From assembly GCA_025738555.1 (NCBI GenBank), contig JAOVFP010000007.1, forward strand, positions 3,410,001 to 3,474,000: a stretch of DNA of 64,000 nt. The letters run 5' to 3'. Positions 43,252 through 54,791 of this stretch are shown here, one piece after another. Source of the DNA: Cyathus striatus. Its lineage: Eukaryota; Basidiomycota; Agaricomycetes; Agaricales; Nidulariaceae. The notes below the pieces were generated by a model. The model saw only the letters and a list, made by a program, of their open reading frames with translations, did no database searches and had not been told where the DNA came from. The first letter of the stretch is position 1. Every line of letters begins with the position of its first letter. A program made the translations under genes and the position numbers.

Positions 43252-43700
43252 GTAAATGTCTATTATTTCCCTTATTATTCTGGTACTGATACTCCTTTCT
43301 ATCGCATTTTTGTTCATTCAGACTCAATTTTAAATGTTATGTTGACGATGTAGTGTTCTATAATCATTAAATATACTTAGCTACCTTTTGTACTGGCTGC
43401 TAAATATGTGTAGAGCTTGAAAAATGCGTTTTGAATTGCTAATTTCCTCTTGTATTTCAGTTTAAAGGACGATTTTACAGTACGAAATCTCGACGTCACG
43501 AGGGAATTTGTTTCTTGTTAAAAACCCTCGTGATTTCGTGATTACGTGATCGTCTTAGTCCGAAATATCTCGCTCCGTTGCTTAATATTTGGTATTTGTG
43601 TCCGATTTTTCTATTTCTTATTATGTTCTTAAGTGCTAATTACTATGCCTATTAGATACTATTCATATAGGCTTTTATACTCGTAGTTCTAGAATAGAAT
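43252..43700. other. Spacer after gene B; possible 3' UTR
   Basis: AT-rich, with an imperfect inverted pair ACGAAATCTCGACGTCACGAGG / CCTCGTGATTTCGTGATTACG around 43478-43550 that could form a hairpin. No gene. Confidence 0.4.
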
Positions 43701-43701
43701 T

Positions 43702-45003
43702 CAATATAACTCGTCTTCAAAACTGCCATTCTCCGCTACTTCAGAAGGAAAATCCACCATCAGTTCCTCTGAGTTCGAGTTTTCGTCGTCCTCTTTCTCC
43801 TGGTCAATTAAGCGGACTTTGCTGAAGATAAAGTCTTCCTTGTATCCCAAATTGTTGTCATCCATGTCCTCTTCTGCGAGCATTTCCCAAACACCCCGCT
43901 CAGATAAGTCAATTACTTCCTGAATATTCGGTCCCAAAGTAATGTTTTCTCTAGCATAATAAGGTATGACCGAATTTCTAGCGAATTTCCGTTGTAAAAC
44001 ACTTCCATCTAGCTCAGCTACTATATATCGTCCTGCTTGGGAACGAGCAATTACAACATAAGGACCATTGTAATGGTAACGATTTTTCTTATTCCCTAAC
44101 TTTCCAATAAGTGGGTTTCTGACTAGTACTAAGTTTCCAGGCTCAAATATCCAGTTCCTTACACGGTGCTCCATTTCTTGTTCTAAAGTTACCAAGCACC
44201 TTATTTTCTCTTCAGTAAGGTGAGTTCTCATTTCTTCTACATGTTGTACATGTTTAGCTAAAGCGTGAGCTCTTAATCCTATTAATTCTGCTGTAGGCAT
44301 AATACTCGAAGGTGGTTTAACCAACCAGGTCGCTTCTTTCAAGTCTAACGGCAATACAGGATGTGCACCCGTTATCATAAAATACGGAGAACATCCCATA
44401 CGCTTCCGGGTGGTTATTCTATCTGCCCAAAGTACGTGAGGTAAGAACCAGTACCACTTCCTTGGATCAGGCGCTGAGGCTTTTAATAACATTTGCCTTA
44501 GATCCCAATGTGGGTGTTCGATTACTCCATTTCCTCTAGAATTATACAGTGTAATTGATACCGCCGGTATGTGATATTTAGTGGTAAGCCACTCCATGGC
44601 TGACAAGAAAGGTGTTCCATTATCTGTTACAATTTTCTGTAGGCATCCCCAACAACACATTACATCCTCAAAAAGCCACTGACCAATAGCACTAGCTGTC
44701 TCGGCTTTCAAAGCTTTCGCCTCCGGCCAAGAAGACAATGCACATCGTCCATGTACAATATATTTACAACCGTTAGAGACCCAGTCTGCCATATGTAGTC
44801 CATCAATATGGAGCGTCTGGAATATAGACAGTGTCTCGGTAAGTACTGGTGGACTCTCAAATATCATCCATTGCCGACGCTGACATTCATCACATGTTTG
44901 AACGTACCATTCAGTATCCGTTTCGAGGTAAGGCCACCAAAAGCGTGTCTTTATGGTCTGCTTCGTAGCGTGTACCCCTCTATGTCCAAGTGCATCGTGA
45001 GCA
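43702..45003 (-). pseudogene. Ty3/gypsy integrase (3' part of the old Pol)
   Basis: Minus-strand frame with the zinc-binding part HRGVHATKQT ... CDECQRRQ just before 44867, then the catalytic core: HIDGLHM (first Asp), VTDNGTPF (second Asp) and NSRGNGVIEHPH (Glu). A C-terminal DNA-binding region follows (FEPGNLVLVRNPLIGKL, GRYIVAELDGS, IPYY), with an acidic tail. The ORF of 388 codons is open, in contrast to the upstream Pol parts. The Pol frame is cut at 45003/47121 by an inserted element. Confidence 0.9.
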
Positions 45004-45274
45004 CATCAGGAAATTCCTAGTTCACTAAATTAGTCAAGTTAGTTCAACTAAGGTGTACCCCTTATCTTATAGTTCCTTATTTAAACCTAAATGTAACATA
45101 TTTTGGCTTAAGTGTACTAATGTATGCACACACTACTCACTAAGTTCGGCTTAGCATCACTTAAATATACTTGATACAATGTAAGTAAATGTTAATAAGT
45201 CAAAATAAGTTACCACCAATAGCTAATTGTAACTTAGTACTAACTAATTGTCGTTTATGTCAGTGATTGCAATA

Positions 45275-45627
45275 GGGGAATTCAAAATTGGCTATTTTGT
45301 AGCGTTGCTACCAGTTGCTACAGACAAATCGCAATAATCTTGCCAAAAACCGTGAGCAGCAATTCAGATGGAGAATTTCACTATGCACATTCACAAAGAT
45401 TTACTATTTCCTACTTATATATCTCGTTAAAATTTGGAGGTTGTGTAGATATTATTATGTTCAGACAATATATTTAATAAAATGTATATTTTCATAAGGT
45501 GAAAGGATGTGGTTCCTGTCAGCACTATCTCAATGTTATAAATTCCGAACTGATTGCTGATTGTTCTCCTTAGTAACAATACAGAAATCAGTGTAGCATA
45601 TCGTGTTACGCCAACTTTGAATTCCCC
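45275..45627. mobile_element. 353-bp TA-flanked MITE, nested
   Basis: GGGGAATTCAAAATTGGC at 45275 and its inverted near-copy GGGGAATTCAAAGTTGGC ending at 45627 are flanked by TA (45273-45274 and 45628-45629). No coding capacity. Confidence 0.75.
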
Positions 45628-46254
45628 TATTTATACTGTACCTAAGTTGTACATATTATGCTTATTAGTATGTCTCTACTTTAGTCTATAAGTAGTTATT
45701 ATAAATTGCTGCCTTCTACATAATCCTAATGTTTCAAAAAATAAAATACACTTACAAAGTTATAATATTCAAGGGATTATCAATACATATACCCATATCT
45801 TGAAGCTGTAACGCACTGCAACCAAATTGCAAAGTCGATGCGTCCAAGCCACCAAATGTGACAGCTGCTATCAAGGTTAAGCCGAAATGAGTTGCCAGCC
45901 AATCAAATCGTTGGGAAGCTGATGCAATTGTCACGTGATTTATCCATGTCATGAACACATTGTCACTCAGTGTTCAACTCTTTCGACTCGTTCGACTTTC
46001 CTCACCTTCCCCTTGCTTCCCCCCTCTCATCCCCCATCGCTTTCTGTCTGCACACATATATTACTGTCCTCTTCCCTCAATACTTCTTCAGACCTTTCGT
46101 GTGTTATATTCTGTTCTGGGTGATAGTAAGAGTTTGGAACTCTGGGTGTATTTGGTTGGTGTTTCATCAAGCCACGTAAGTCCCTGTTCTCTTTACTGAT
46201 ATCCCAGTGTTGAAGCCTGAGCTTGAGGTTTAGCTACAGGGACTGTTCAACCAC

Positions 46255-46660
46255 AAGGATGAATGCTCTCTCATTCTCACTCTCTCTCACACTCTTTGGC
46301 CCTCTTGCGCAAGCACTATCACACTGTCTCTCACTCTCTCGCTCTCGTGTGCAAAGTCACTTTCATACTTGCACCTGCACTTGCTCTCAGACACACTTTC
46401 GCACTCTCGCTCTTGCACTGTCTTGTGTGCTCTTACTTTCTCACTTACACAGTCTCGCTCTTGCGCTCTCTCTTGCATACCCTCTTGCTCTTGTTCACAC
46501 ACATTCTCTTGCACTCTCTCAATTGCACTTCTCGCTCATGCTTTCACACACTCTTGCTCTTGCATTGTCTCTGGCGTTCACACTCTCTTGCTCTTGCATG
46601 GTCTCTTGTGTACTCTTGTTCTCTCACATGCACACAGTGTCTCACTGTACCCCTCCGCTG
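46255..46660. repeat. CTCTCACTCTTGC-type simple-sequence tract
   Basis: About 400 bp of degenerate CTCTCACTCTCGCTCTTGCACT units. The long plus-strand ORFs here in two frames (Leu/Ser/His/Ala-rich) come from this low-complexity sequence. Confidence 0.85.
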
Positions 46661-47120
46661 CTTCTACAACCAAATTCTCTCAGAAAAGTTCCTTTATTTC
46701 CTCATTGTCCCTTGTCAGCTATATGTAGATAATTGTTACTACTTTTATTTTAGTCATTGTATTTAGCTTGTAGAAATATAGAGTCATAGATGTTTATTGG
46801 TAATCTATTGTAAGATATGTTTGCCTAATTCCAAGCTATTCCCTCTTTATATGCAATTTATACTGTAAGAACCTACCTAATATTTACCTAATGCTACGAC
46901 ATAAGTGGGATGGTGTGATTAAATTATATTAATTCACAATTTAAATCACCTAAGTTCAAGCTAATCACTCCTTACTTCAATCTTTTTAGTCAAAATAAGT
47001 ATGGGACCTCAGCTTATTTGCCTAAAACATCTAATGTTACTTTTTCCGACCAAATTTACCTTAAACCAAGCTTTTTTCAACCTTAATAGTCTAAATTTGT
47101 AATATGGGCATTTCCTGATG

Positions 47121-49807
47121 AGCGGCCGTTAACATGTACATACGGTAGGGTTTGTCAATATATAGCTTATGCTGACCTTCCTTATTGTATTTATACAGTT
47201 TACCATCCTCAATAAAATACTTAGAGGCGAAGATTTTAAACGCTTCATATTCTGTTTTACTATAACCTTCTGGTACCAACTCTGACCCATCGGTAATGTC
47301 CCGTTGTTCCAGAGCTTTCAACCATTCACGTACTAATACTATCTTAGCATCCTTTTCCTGCGCTTGTACGGGCCTATGTTCCTGAGGATAGTTCGAAATA
47401 TATTGCTCATTGTTAGGTAAGATGTCGATTGCGTGTGCGAGTAGTACTAAAAACTCTTTCTGTTGTGGGGGACAGTCAGGGTGATTTATTATAGTAGCAT
47501 GGGCCACTGCCTCTGCATCCCTAAGTGCTCTGGCAACTTTCAAATCGTCTTCAAAGTCCAGTGGCGAACACGCCATTACATACCCAGTACAAGTATCTAT
47601 TTCGTCATAGAACTCTTCTAACAGGAGTGGATCGGGATCATTAGGGTCCGCTTTCTCTAGCTCATACGGTTTCTCATCGTCCTCAGATTCGTCATCAAAC
47701 TTCCAGTCTGTTTTATCTCCTGGCATTGATCTTCTTCTAGATAATCCATCTGGTCCAAAGGTTTTACCGGCTTTGTGTACAATTCTAAAGAAGAAGTTGG
47801 TACGTATTTTATCTACCCAACAGTTTACTGTTGCATTAATCAAATTCCCTGGATTGTCTAGCATACCCTTTAGATATTTAGCATCGGTTTCTACTACTAG
47901 ATTTCAGCATCCATATAGTAAGTACTGTTCCTCTTCTAAAACCATACACAGTCCTAATAATTCACGTTTAGGTTGTGAGTATCGTGATTGGCGTTCTGAG
48001 AGGGCTTTTGATCCAAATTTCACATAGTGTACTTTAGAAGGGTCATCGTTGTCCCGTTGGTAAATGATCCAACCAGTGGCTATATATGATGTGTCGACAG
48101 CTACTACCAGCGGCTGTTCACTAGTATAAACTGGGTTTCTAATCGGTAAGTTGTTCTTTACTGCTTCCTTTAGTCTATTTACTGAGTCCTGTTCTAAATC
48201 CGTCCATTTAAATACAGCGTCCTTCTTCAGTAAGTTGTACAATGGCGCTGCTAAGTCTACAAACTTAGGTATATTTTGTCTCGCCTGTACTACTGTTCTA
48301 AGGAAAGCATGTACTTCTGAAAAGTCTCTACAGGTGTCCCATTTCATAATGGATGCAATAGCACTTGAGGTAGGTCACTGTCCTTGATATGTACACAAGT
48401 GCCCTACTACTTCGAATTCGTCCACACAGATCACTGACTTTTTCCCCAAGAAGGTACCACCACTATATTTCATCCACTGCAATATACGATTGACATTGTT
48501 TAGATGTTCCCATACAAAACACCTGATACCAGCATTTTCAGGTATAGTTTCACAAGTCCCATCAGGTAATTCATATTGCGTTGGAGGTCCTCATAAAGGA
48601 CAATCGTCAATATAGGGCTTAGTGTACTCTGGTACTTCATCCTGTAAGATGTATGTGACATCATCATGGAAAATAGGTACTGAATTCATCCAACCCATAG
48701 GCAAAGTTACTAATCGCAAGGTACCAAACGGCGTCTGGAAAGTAGTTAAGTCCCTAGATTTCTCATTGAGTTTTCGTTCATCATAGCCAACATATAGATC
48801 CAATATTCCACCACATGATCTCCCAGCGAAGTGATTTGCTAGTTCCTCAGTAGTGGGGGGTAATCCTGAGTGAGCTACAGTTACATGGTTTAATGGTTCT
48901 AAACTATGTACTAATCGCAAGCTCTTTCCATCCTTCTTGACTACACAAAACCAACAAGAGCGGTACGAGGCATTAGAAGGTTCATAAACTCCATTATCTA
49001 TCTTTGATTTAATGATTTTACAGACCTCATCAAATAGTGCATTGGAGATAGGAATGGGTTTCTCTACCCAAGGAATATGTGGTACTGTAGGGATTTTTAC
49101 TGGAGGAAAGTACTCCTCTTTGAAGTTCCCATGCTCTGAATCCTCCCAAGTGAAGGCCTCTTCTTGTTCTGCTAGAAGGTAGTGCATGAGTTTTCGCTCT
49201 TCTGGTAACAAGAAGCCCTCAGCATGATTCTTATCCATTATTTCCTTCCTCTCTTACATATAGCGTACTCCCACCACGAAGTCAGGTGGATTAGTGGGCA
49301 GAATTGGTAAGTCTTTCAACAGATCCCCTTTAATTTCATGTTTAATGTAGTAGTTCTCAGGTACTCCAGTGAGTACTGGTCTTACTTTTAGTGCTACAGG
49401 TTTATATTTCTTTCCAGCGTAACAAGCCCTTTCTGAGGGGCCAAGTTCTTCAGTCGTATCAGGCACCTCCATAGTGTGTATTCCTTTTTCAGTCTCAGAT
49501 GCCTCCATAGCATTAAATCTAATCTCAGACACCTCCATAGCGGTATATCTTTCTTCAGATGCCTCCATAGCATTAAATCCTTTATCAGATGCCTCCATAG
49601 CATTAATCCTTTCAGTCTCAGACACCTCCATAGCGTTAAATCTCTTATCAGTTTTTCCTTTCTCAGATACTTTCATAAAGAACACTTCTGCCCTTTTATC
49701 TTCAATTAATCCATCTTTTGCTTGTTCAGTTAGATAAGCACATCTCAGTTCAGTTTTCTCAAATTTTGTTCCATTTTGCAGTTCATAATACCCTTCTACT
49801 TTCAGCT
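47121..49807 (-). pseudogene. Ty3/gypsy RT-RNase H region of the old Pol
   Basis: One minus-strand frame runs through the region with stops at 49254-49256 (TAA), 48591-48593, 48375-48377 and 47904-47906 (all TGA). Visible in order: a linker with repeated FNAMEAS/FNAMEVS peptides (49500-49660), VRPVLTGVPENYY, WVEKPIPI, YRSCWFCVVKKDGKSLRLVHSL (split by residues), GILDLYVGYDER, FQTPFGTLRLVTLPMGWMNS, YIDDCPL (YxDD box), GGTFLGKKS, and RNase H parts AVDTSYIATGW and GPDGLSRR. The three TGA stops stand where related elements have Arg, so CGA to TGA is the likely cause. Otherwise frame and motifs are well kept. Confidence 0.9.
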
Positions 49808-51283
49808 GGGCTACTAGAATTTGACGTTGCCCTATAATTTGACGTTGCCTCACTTTCTCGCACCACAACGTCACGCAACGCCGGCAACGTCATGGCAATG
49901 CCAGAGCAATGCCAAAGTACTCGCGATTGATTTATTCTGTAGAGGTGAGGGGTGGGTTAACGGCTAAACAATGAAATTAGTAAGCGAGTTGGTGAATATC
50001 TGTTCGACCTTGGATGTTCTAAGGTGTCGAGAAAGGGGGATAATTTTCACTTAATTGGGGGGAAGTAGATACATGAAATTTATAGAAAATTTGAATAAAG
50101 AGAGTACTTAATGATGAATAGTTGAATAAAGCGGATATTAAAGGTGTTGATATTGTAGATTATTGAAAGAAAAAGGAAATGTTTGAAACATAAAACATAC
50201 CAATGAATAGAATGAAAAATTTAAGGGATAAGAGCTAAGGGAGGGACAGACCATGACCTTCAGTAAACTGTTTTGCGGTATTCATTGGGACTTGGTAAAG
50301 TGGGATACCGATGATCTTAAGTCCTGTTGAGTAATAGCAGCGTTGAGGGCGATGCAGGAGTGTCGGCGTTGGAGGGAAGATGAGAAAGAAAGCGTGAACA
50401 AATGCAAACAAACGCGTCGATGCGCACATCACTTGATTACGTAATATAAATTGTAAAGTATCAATTCATGTGGTACAGGCGTTTCACACCCTCGCCAACA
50501 AATTTCGACCGTGAGGGTACATATGTCATAGTTTATATTAGATGATGCAAAAATAATTAAAGAAAAGAAAAAGAAAAAGAATCGAGCTACAAAATAAATC
50601 AAAGGCAACATCAAGCAAGCAACGTCCGGCAACGCCACTTTCAACAAAATAGTTTAAACCGGCAACGCCACAGCAATGTCACAGCAACGCCAGGCAACGT
50701 CCAGCAACGCAAGCAACGTCACAGCAACACCAAGCAACATCAATTCTCAGATTGGCAACGTCAGGCAATGTCAATTCTCAAATGGCAACACCAGGCAATG
50801 TCAAAATCTTATTTTCTACAATTTCTACAACTAGTATAAAAATGAGTAGAGTGCATGTATCTCTACCAATTCTTTACTATTTATTTCTATAAATCATGTA
50901 TTTGCTAAACTACAAGCAGTCTAGAGTAGAAATGTTGTATACAAAGGAAAAAATACTTATTTCCAACTTATTACACTGTGAGATTGTAAGTTATACCCTG
51001 TTATACATAGCTCATGTCCCCCATCAAGTGCTAATATATATTATATGAATGCAAAGTATATTTTTCTTGTGAAATCCTACTAATTTATTGCATTTATTAC
51101 TAACAAAGCTTGTGCACAATCAGGACTCGAACACAGGACCTCAGCAAGCAATGCCAAAATTAAATCTGCAATGTCAGGCAACATCAGGCAATGCCATGCA
51201 ACATCAATTCTCGAAACGGCAACGCCACACAACGTCACTTGGGCAATGTCAAAATACCGGGCAACGTCAAAATCTGTGGGCCC
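49808..51283. mobile_element. 1.48-kb element with GCAACGTCA arrays and a 9-bp target duplication
   Basis: CTTTCAGCT, a perfect 9-bp direct repeat, flanks it at 49799-49807 and 51284-51292. The ends (GGGCTACTAGAATTTGACG and inverted GGGCCCACAGATTTTGACG) are imperfect inverted repeats and lead into subterminal arrays of TGACGTTGCC (left) and GGCAACGTCA (right). More than twenty such words lie in 49815-49900, 50625-50810 and 51150-51275. Removing the element restores an open Pol frame. A 9-bp duplication fits Mutator-like elements; hAT (8 bp) is possible. Confidence 0.75.
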
Positions 51284-51292
51284 CTTTCAGCT

Positions 51293-52737
51293 CACCCATT
51301 ATACTATTGTGTATAAAAACTATTGCTACCTCTCCTTGATCGTTGATCAAATCATTGATTACTGAAAATTCTGGCTCTCTCCGCGGTTCAAAACTACTTC
51401 CCCTCTTTTCTGTGTGGGCAATACTATCTTATCTGACATAACTGGGTCTGTCAAGGTAATTAGTTGACCTCCATCTAGTGTATTTTTAATTGCACTCTCA
51501 GTTAGAACGTCGAATGGTCTTCCTAACAACAGCCCATACAGTGGATTTTTAAGAATATGTATTTGAAGCAGTATTATTACTGGTCCTAACTTCAAGGGTA
51601 CATCTCTAGCTAACTCAATTGATGGTTTGTACTCTCCATTACCCCCTTGTATACGAATTCTCATCGTTGGATCCCATCCAACCCCACACGCTACAGCCAT
51701 TTCCTGACTCATGGACACAATTTGTGATTCACTATCTAGTAAGGCTTCTTTGTCTCGTAATCCATTCACTAACACTTTGATTGCTCATAGCAATTCTGAT
51801 TCTCTAGCTGCTAGGTACCTTTCTTCACATATCTCCTCTGGTAGTCCTGTCAAATACTGGCTTACAGGATCATTGACTTTCCAGACTTGACGCTCCATAC
51901 TGTCGCCAGTGCCTTTCCAACTCCATTTCTCAATTTTTACAGGTTGGAAGTCATTAGCTAGTACATGATTGTTGACTTGATAGCGAGGTTTCCATCAGGT
52001 AGGTACTGCTTTCACCAGCTTGACTTGCTCAGTGTTTACTGATCTAATATGTGCTTCCTTACTTGTCTCTGGGTGCTCTTCCACAGTCATATGTCTGGCT
52101 GCTAAACGGCTTTGTAAATCAGCCCATACTGCAGGCACTAATGCTAACAACTCTTTTTGAGATATGGTAATCTCCGTCTCCATAATTTTATCTACCAACC
52201 ATTCAGCTGATACATCTTTCTCTACTCATGCCATATTTTTAAGTGGTTTTCTGCCAAGCTCCACTAGTGTCATGGGTAACTTCCCAGGTGCCATAGCTAA
52301 TGGTATTACATCTTTGAAGGGTCTTTCAGGAAACAGTAAGTCTATGTTTTTGTAGTTTTCTAAATTTTCTATTGTTTTCTGCGATTTATTACTTTTCTCT
52401 ATTTTATTTTTGTTTTGAACTCATTTATTTCATAACTCGGAAAGCTCATCTACACTAATGGGTATCTCTTCAAATCTAGGGGTATCTTCGAAACGAACTA
52501 TTTTTGGCCTTTCTGTGTCCTCCAGAGTACCAGTGGCAACTGGTGTCGGTACCAGGTTCGTAGGTCGGTGCCTCTCCTTCCTTGAACTCTCTAAAAATCC
52601 TTTTCAGGATTAGTTTCATAGCCGGTACGAGTCTGGATGAACTGACTGGTCTCAGCTGCGTTACTGTCAATCCAATGACGATACTGAAGGAGCATAGATT
52701 TCAAATGCTCAGGTGGCTCATTAGCTGGCCCTGTTGA
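51293..52737 (-). pseudogene. Gag C-terminus and aspartic protease of the old Ty3/gypsy element
   Basis: Minus-strand pieces: PPEHLKSMLLQYRHWIDSNA (about 52720-52650, end of Gag), ELLALVPAVWADLQSRLAARH (about 52160-52095), WKPRYQVNNHVL, then the retropepsin-like protease with ALLDSESQIVSMS (about 51750-51710) and LLGRPFDVLTES (about 51530-51495). TGA stops at 52226-52228, 51995-51997 and about 51783-51785 each look like CGA to TGA. The active-site triplet reads Asp-Ser-Glu instead of the usual Asp-Ser/Thr-Gly, which would inactivate the enzyme. A frame change before 51359 and another near 52590 complete the damage. Confidence 0.85.
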
Positions 52738-52739
52738 CT

Positions 52740-54090
52740 TGTGTGATATATGTGACACGTGGGGGGAACGTGACAAATGCGATGCGTGGGAATAAGCGTG
52801 ACATATGTGATGCGCGGTAGGAACGTGACAAATGCGATGCGCGGGAATATGTGTGACATATGTGACACGCGAGAGGAACGTGACAAATGTGAAGCGCGGG
52901 AATAAGCGTGACATAAGTGACGTGCGGGAAGAATGTGACATAAAGCGCGGGAATATGTGTGACATATGTGACATGTGAGAAGTGACAAATGCGACGCGCG
53001 GGAATATGTGGGACATATGTGACACACGGGGGGAGTTTGACATATGTGAAGTGCAGGAATATGTGTGACATATGTGACGCGTGGGAGGAACGTGACAATC
53101 CCCATGCGCGGGAATATGTGTGACAGTTGTGATGCGCGAGAGGAACGTGACAATCGCGATGCGCGGGAATAAGTGTGACAGATGTGATGCGCAGGAAGAA
53201 CATGACAAATGTGAAGTGCGGGAATATGTGTGACAGGTGTGACGCGCGTAAGAACGTGACAAATGCGATGCGCGGTAATATATGTGACATGTGTGACGCG
53301 CGAGAGGAATGTGACAAATGCGATGCGCGGGAATATGTGTGACAGTTGTGACACGCGGGGGGAGCGTGACAAATGCAATGTGCGGGAATGTGTGACATAT
53401 GTGACACGCGGGAGGAACGTGACTAATGCGATGCGCGGGAATAAGTGTGACAGATGTGACACGCGGGAGGAACGTGACAAATATGAAGCGCGGGAATATG
53501 TGTGACAGTTGTGACGCGCGAGAAGAACGTGACAATCCCCATGCGCGGGAATATGTGTGACAGTTGTGACGCGCGGTAAGAGCGTGACAATCCCCGTGCG
53601 CGGGAATATGTGTGACAGGTGTGACGCGCGTAAGAACGTGACGAATGCGATGCGCGGGAATATATGTGACATGAGTGACGCGCGGCAGGAACGTGACAAA
53701 TATGAAGCGCGGGAATATGTGTGACAGTTGTGACGCGCGAGAAGAACGTGACAATCCCCATGCGCGGGAATATGTGTGACAGATGTGACGCGCGTAAGAA
53801 CGTGACGAATGCGATGCGCGGGAATATATGTGACATGTGTGACGCGCGGCAGGAACGTGACAAATGTGAAGCGCGGGAATATGTGTGACAGTTGTGACGC
53901 GCGAGAAGAACGTGACAATCCCCATGCGCGGGAATATGTGTGACAGATGTGACGCGCGTAAGAACGTGACGAATGCGATGCGCGGGAATATATGTGACAT
54001 GTGTGACGCGCGGCAGGAACGTGACAATCGCGATGCGCGGGAATAAGCGTGACATATGTGACGCGCAGTAAGAACGTGACAAATGTGATG
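52740..54090. repeat. CpG-rich 54/55-bp satellite array, about 25 copies
   Basis: Units built on GATGCGCGGGAATATGTGTG, ACAGTTGTGACGCGCG and AGAACGTGACAAT follow head to tail, at 54-55 bp spacing (for example starts near 53541, 53596 and 53650). Because 55 is not a multiple of 3, and the unit has no stop on the minus strand, long minus-strand ORFs (514, 405, 228 and 219 codons) overlap in all frames and encode His/Cys/Arg/Ser-rich repeats; they are probably not proteins. The array is full of CG although its host element has almost none. Confidence 0.95.
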
Positions 54091-54791
54091 CTGTGGATTT
54101 ACTAGTATTAATAATATACTAATATACCCTTGCAATATTCAATGATCACTTATGATCACTATTAGATTAGTAATAGTAGATAAATATACTTTTCAAATGC
54201 TTAATGATCACTTATGATTACCATACAACTAGTAATAGTAGGTGAATATACTCTTGAAACCCTCAATGATCACTAATGATCACTATATTCAATTAGAAAA
54301 ATCAATGATTGTTTATGATCATCTAACCATTCATACAATAGCCATATTCAATTAGTACAGATTAATGATTGTTTATGATCACCTAGCCATTCATACAATA
54401 GCCATATTCAATTAGTACAAATTAATGATTGTTTATGATCACCTAGCCATTCATACAATAGCAATATTCAATTAGTACAGATTAATGATTGTTTATGATC
54501 ACCTAACCATCCATACTAATATTCAATATAACAATGAGAAACTTCCAGTAATGAGTACTTATGAGTACTCATAATAGTAATAGTAGTACACTAATAATGA
54601 GAAACATGAAGTAATGAGTACATATGAGTATGTGTAACAAAAGTACACATAATAGTATTATAGACAATGATTACTTATGAATAATCCTGTTCATACATAT
54701 AATAAATACTGCACTCATATAAGCCAGAGGTTTAATGATTACCATTATCATTAAACCTAGACGTTTAATGATAATCATTGGCTGACACTAA
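54091..54791. repeat. AT-rich leader with 60-bp tandem repeats and TGATCA words
   Basis: At about 54298-54535 four units of 60 bp (TTAATGATTGTTTATGATCA, CCTAGCCATTCATACAATAG, CCATATTCAATTAGTACA) lie in tandem. ATGATCACTTATGATCA-like words recur at 54140-54290. No gene. Confidence 0.85.

Larger units (their letters stand above)
45004..47120. mobile_element. 2.1-kb non-autonomous element inserted in the integrase region
   Basis: CATCAGGAAAT at 45004 is repeated inverted at 47120. Flanks AGCA (left) and AGCG (right) fit a 4-bp duplication with one CpG decayed. Removing the element joins the two Pol parts in frame at the start of the integrase zinc domain. Inside are a small MITE, AT-rich DNA and a CT-rich repeat; no transposase is visible, and the superfamily is unclear. 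Confidence 0.75.

Noticed and set aside
46223..46766. Two overlapping plus-strand ORFs of about 168 codons, rich in Leu/Ser/His
   Set aside because: They arise from the CTCTCACTCTTGC simple-sequence tract inside a non-autonomous element.
52591..54135. 514-codon minus-strand ORF as a His/Cys/Arg-rich protein gene
   Set aside because: It is produced by the 55-bp satellite, which is open in all three minus-strand frames. Only the last 50-odd codons belong to a real protein, the old Gag.
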